From Oscarella lobularis (taxonomy: Eukaryota; Porifera; Homoscleromorpha; Homosclerophorida; Oscarellidae), in NCBI RefSeq assembly GCF_947507565.1, contig NC_089177.1, positions 1,054,001 through 1,118,000 on the forward strand: a stretch of DNA of 64,000 nucleotides. The letters run 5' to 3'. A program made the position numbers and the translations under genes. Below, piece after piece: positions 62,594 through 64,000 of this stretch. The first letter of the stretch is position 1, and each line of letters starts with the position of its first letter. Under the pieces are notes generated by a model. The model did no database searches, had not been told where the DNA came from, and was given only the letters and a program-made list of their open reading frames with translations.

Positions 62594-64000
62594 ATGGCAA
62601 CGACGAAATCAATATCGCTGTATCTCCTTCTGCTAGTAATGCACGACATTTCATCGAGCCTCGAAGCAGCTCCAGAAAAGCCTCACATATTCATGCTTCT
62701 CGTCGACGACTGGGGATGGGCGAACGTCGGCTACCATCGCGCCGTGCAAACGAAAGAAGTCGTCACGCCCAACTTCGATCGTCTCTGCAAAGCGGGAGTC
62801 GAACTCGATCAGCACTACGTCCACAACGTTTGCTCGCCGACGCGATCGTCCCTCCTCAGCGGTCGTCTTCCCATTCACGTCAACATCGACAACGGCGAAG
62901 CAACGATGCACAACGCCAGCGATCCCAACGGCTACCAAGGCATTCCCCCGGGCATGACAGTAATCGCCGAAAAGCTAAAAAAGGCCGGCTACGCCACTCA
63001 CCAAGTCGGCAAATGGGACGCCGGCTTCGGTACAATCGAGCAAACTCCCAGAGGACGCGGCTTCGACTCGAGCTTCGGCTACTTCCACCACGCCAATGAT
63101 TTCTACACCGAAACAGCAAACTCCTGCGCCAACTACGGACCCGTGACGGATCTGTGGGACTACGACCACCCAGCCAAAGGCGAGAACGGCACCGTCTACG
63201 AAGAGCAAATGTTCGCCGAACACGTTCGTCAAGTAATCGAAGCCCACGACGCGTCGACGCCACTCTTTCTCTACTACGCTCCTCACATCGTGCACGCCCC
63301 GCTTCAAGTGCCGTCCGAATACGAAAAGAAATTCGGTTTCATCGACGACGAAACGCGTCGAATTTATCACGCCATGGTGAATTATCTCGACGACGTCGTC
63401 GGCAACGTGACGAACTTGCTCGAGCAGAAGGGCATGTGGAATAATACGTTGATGGTCGTTAGCGCCGATAACGGAGGTCCCGAGTATCCCGGCGGCGGCG
63501 CGAATAATTATCCGCTTCGAGGCGGAAAGGCGAGCAATTGGCAAGGCGGCGTACGAGTCAACGCTTTCGTCTCCGGCGGTTTTCTGCCTGCGGCCGTGCG
63601 CGGGACGAAGGTCGACGGCTACGTTGCCATATGCGACTGGTATGCGACGTTCTGTAGTTTGGCTGGCGTCGATTCGGCTGATAGTAAAGCGTCCGCTGCT
63701 CATTTGCCTCCCGTCGACGGGATGAATATGTGGCCGTTTATATCGGGACAAACGAAGGAGTCGCCTCGCACGGAAATTCCAATTGGAAGTAACGGGTTGA
63801 ATCATTCTCATGGTGTCGAAGCTCTGGTCAGTGGCGACTATAAGTTGTTGTACGGGAAGATCGGTCAAGCTGGATGGACTGGACCGCAGTATCCGAACGA
63901 GACGAATCCCAAGGGAGGGATACCGGAAGTTGCTCTGTGTTGGTCTGGCTGCTTGTTCAATATCAAGGAGGATCCCGAAGAAAGGAACGATCTCGCTTCG
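62594..64000 (+). CDS. Sulfatase 3, near-identical copy of sulfatase 2 (runs off the window)
   Basis: First 469 codons of an intronless sulfatase almost identical to the gene at 54089, with the same signal peptide, CSPTRSSLLSGRLP, GKWDAGFGT and SADNGGPEYPGG. No stop or frameshift was seen. The few differences are mostly amino-acid changing and come in clusters (see findings). The window ends before the last 50 codons or so. A real recent duplicate and an assembly duplicate of one locus are both possible. Confidence 0.9.
   Translation, partial: MATTKSISLYLLLLVMHDISSSLEAAPEKPHIFMLLVDDWGWANVGYHRAVQTKEVVTPNFDRLCKAGVELDQHYVHNVCSPTRSSLLSGRLPIHVNIDNGEATMHNASDPNGYQGIPPGMTVIAEKLKKAGYATHQVGKWDAGFGTIEQTPRGRGFDSSFGYFHHANDFYTETANSCANYGPVTDLWDYDHPAKGENGTVYEEQMFAEHVRQVIEAHDASTPLFLYYAPHIVHAPLQVPSEYEKKFGFIDDETRRIYHAMVNYLDDVVGNVTNLLEQKGMWNNTLMVVSADNGGPEYPGGGANNYPLRGGKASNWQGGVRVNAFVSGGFLPAAVRGTKVDGYVAICDWYATFCSLAGVDSADSKASAAHLPPVDGMNMWPFISGQTKESPRTEIPIGSNGLNHSHGVEALVSGDYKLLYGKIGQAGWTGPQYPNETNPKGGIPEVALCWSGCLFNIKEDPEERNDLAS

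Overview
This window is eukaryotic nuclear DNA. Its genes are split by short introns (mostly 45-70 nt, nearly all GT-AG) and lie tightly packed on both strands. The products point to an animal: an ARID5-type BAH/ARID regulator, a Frizzled-like receptor, an SLK/STK10 kinase, a Tudor (piRNA-type) protein, two RECK-like GPI proteins, GNE and a Ras-family GEF. Compact genes, tandem families of secreted proteins and moderate similarity to vertebrate proteins suggest an early-branching marine invertebrate. A sponge, possibly a homoscleromorph, is my best guess, but this is inference.

Layout. 1-797: 3' end of a GH27 alpha-galactosidase. 1392-3940 (-): ARID5-like gene. 4281-4972 (+): small coiled-coil gene. 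5049-16638: a tandem array of eight copies (six intact, two broken) of a secreted fibrinogen-like family in two architectures. The array is interleaved with debris of the coiled-coil gene and of GNE, so the repeated DNA blocks included pieces of both neighbours. 16872-19628 (+): complete GNE. 19790-21579 (+): RMND5/GID2. 21580-23099: a repeat-rich gap. 23100-23820 (-) and 23906-24933 (+): UPF0598 (C8orf82) and a BOD1/SHG1 gene, head to head.

25114-27694 (-): Frizzled-like 7TM receptor. 28182-32371 (-): SLK/STK10 kinase, rebuilt here as 22 exons. 32729-36268 (-): RRM plus three Tudor domains. 36355-41047 and 41237-45506 (-): two tandem RECK-like genes with cysteine knots, GPI-type tails and no visible Kazal repeats. 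45667-49149 (-): TCERG1. 50648-51456 (+): p24/TMED cargo receptor. 51564-52262 (-): CoA-type Nudix hydrolase, head to head with an intronless sulfatase (52308-53870). A second sulfatase (54089-55645) has a nearly identical third copy starting at 62594 and running off the end. Between them are an LRR/multi-TM receptor (55813-60189, -), a weakly supported secreted gene and the 3' half of a RasGEF gene.

Most genes are housekeeping or signalling genes with no operon-like linkage. The points of most interest are the fibrinogen-like array with its fossil record, the Kazal-less RECK pair, the sulfatase duplication with an adjacent long palindrome, and the atypical Frizzled. Exon coordinates were worked out by hand from splice signals, reading frame and remembered family sequences; no search was run.
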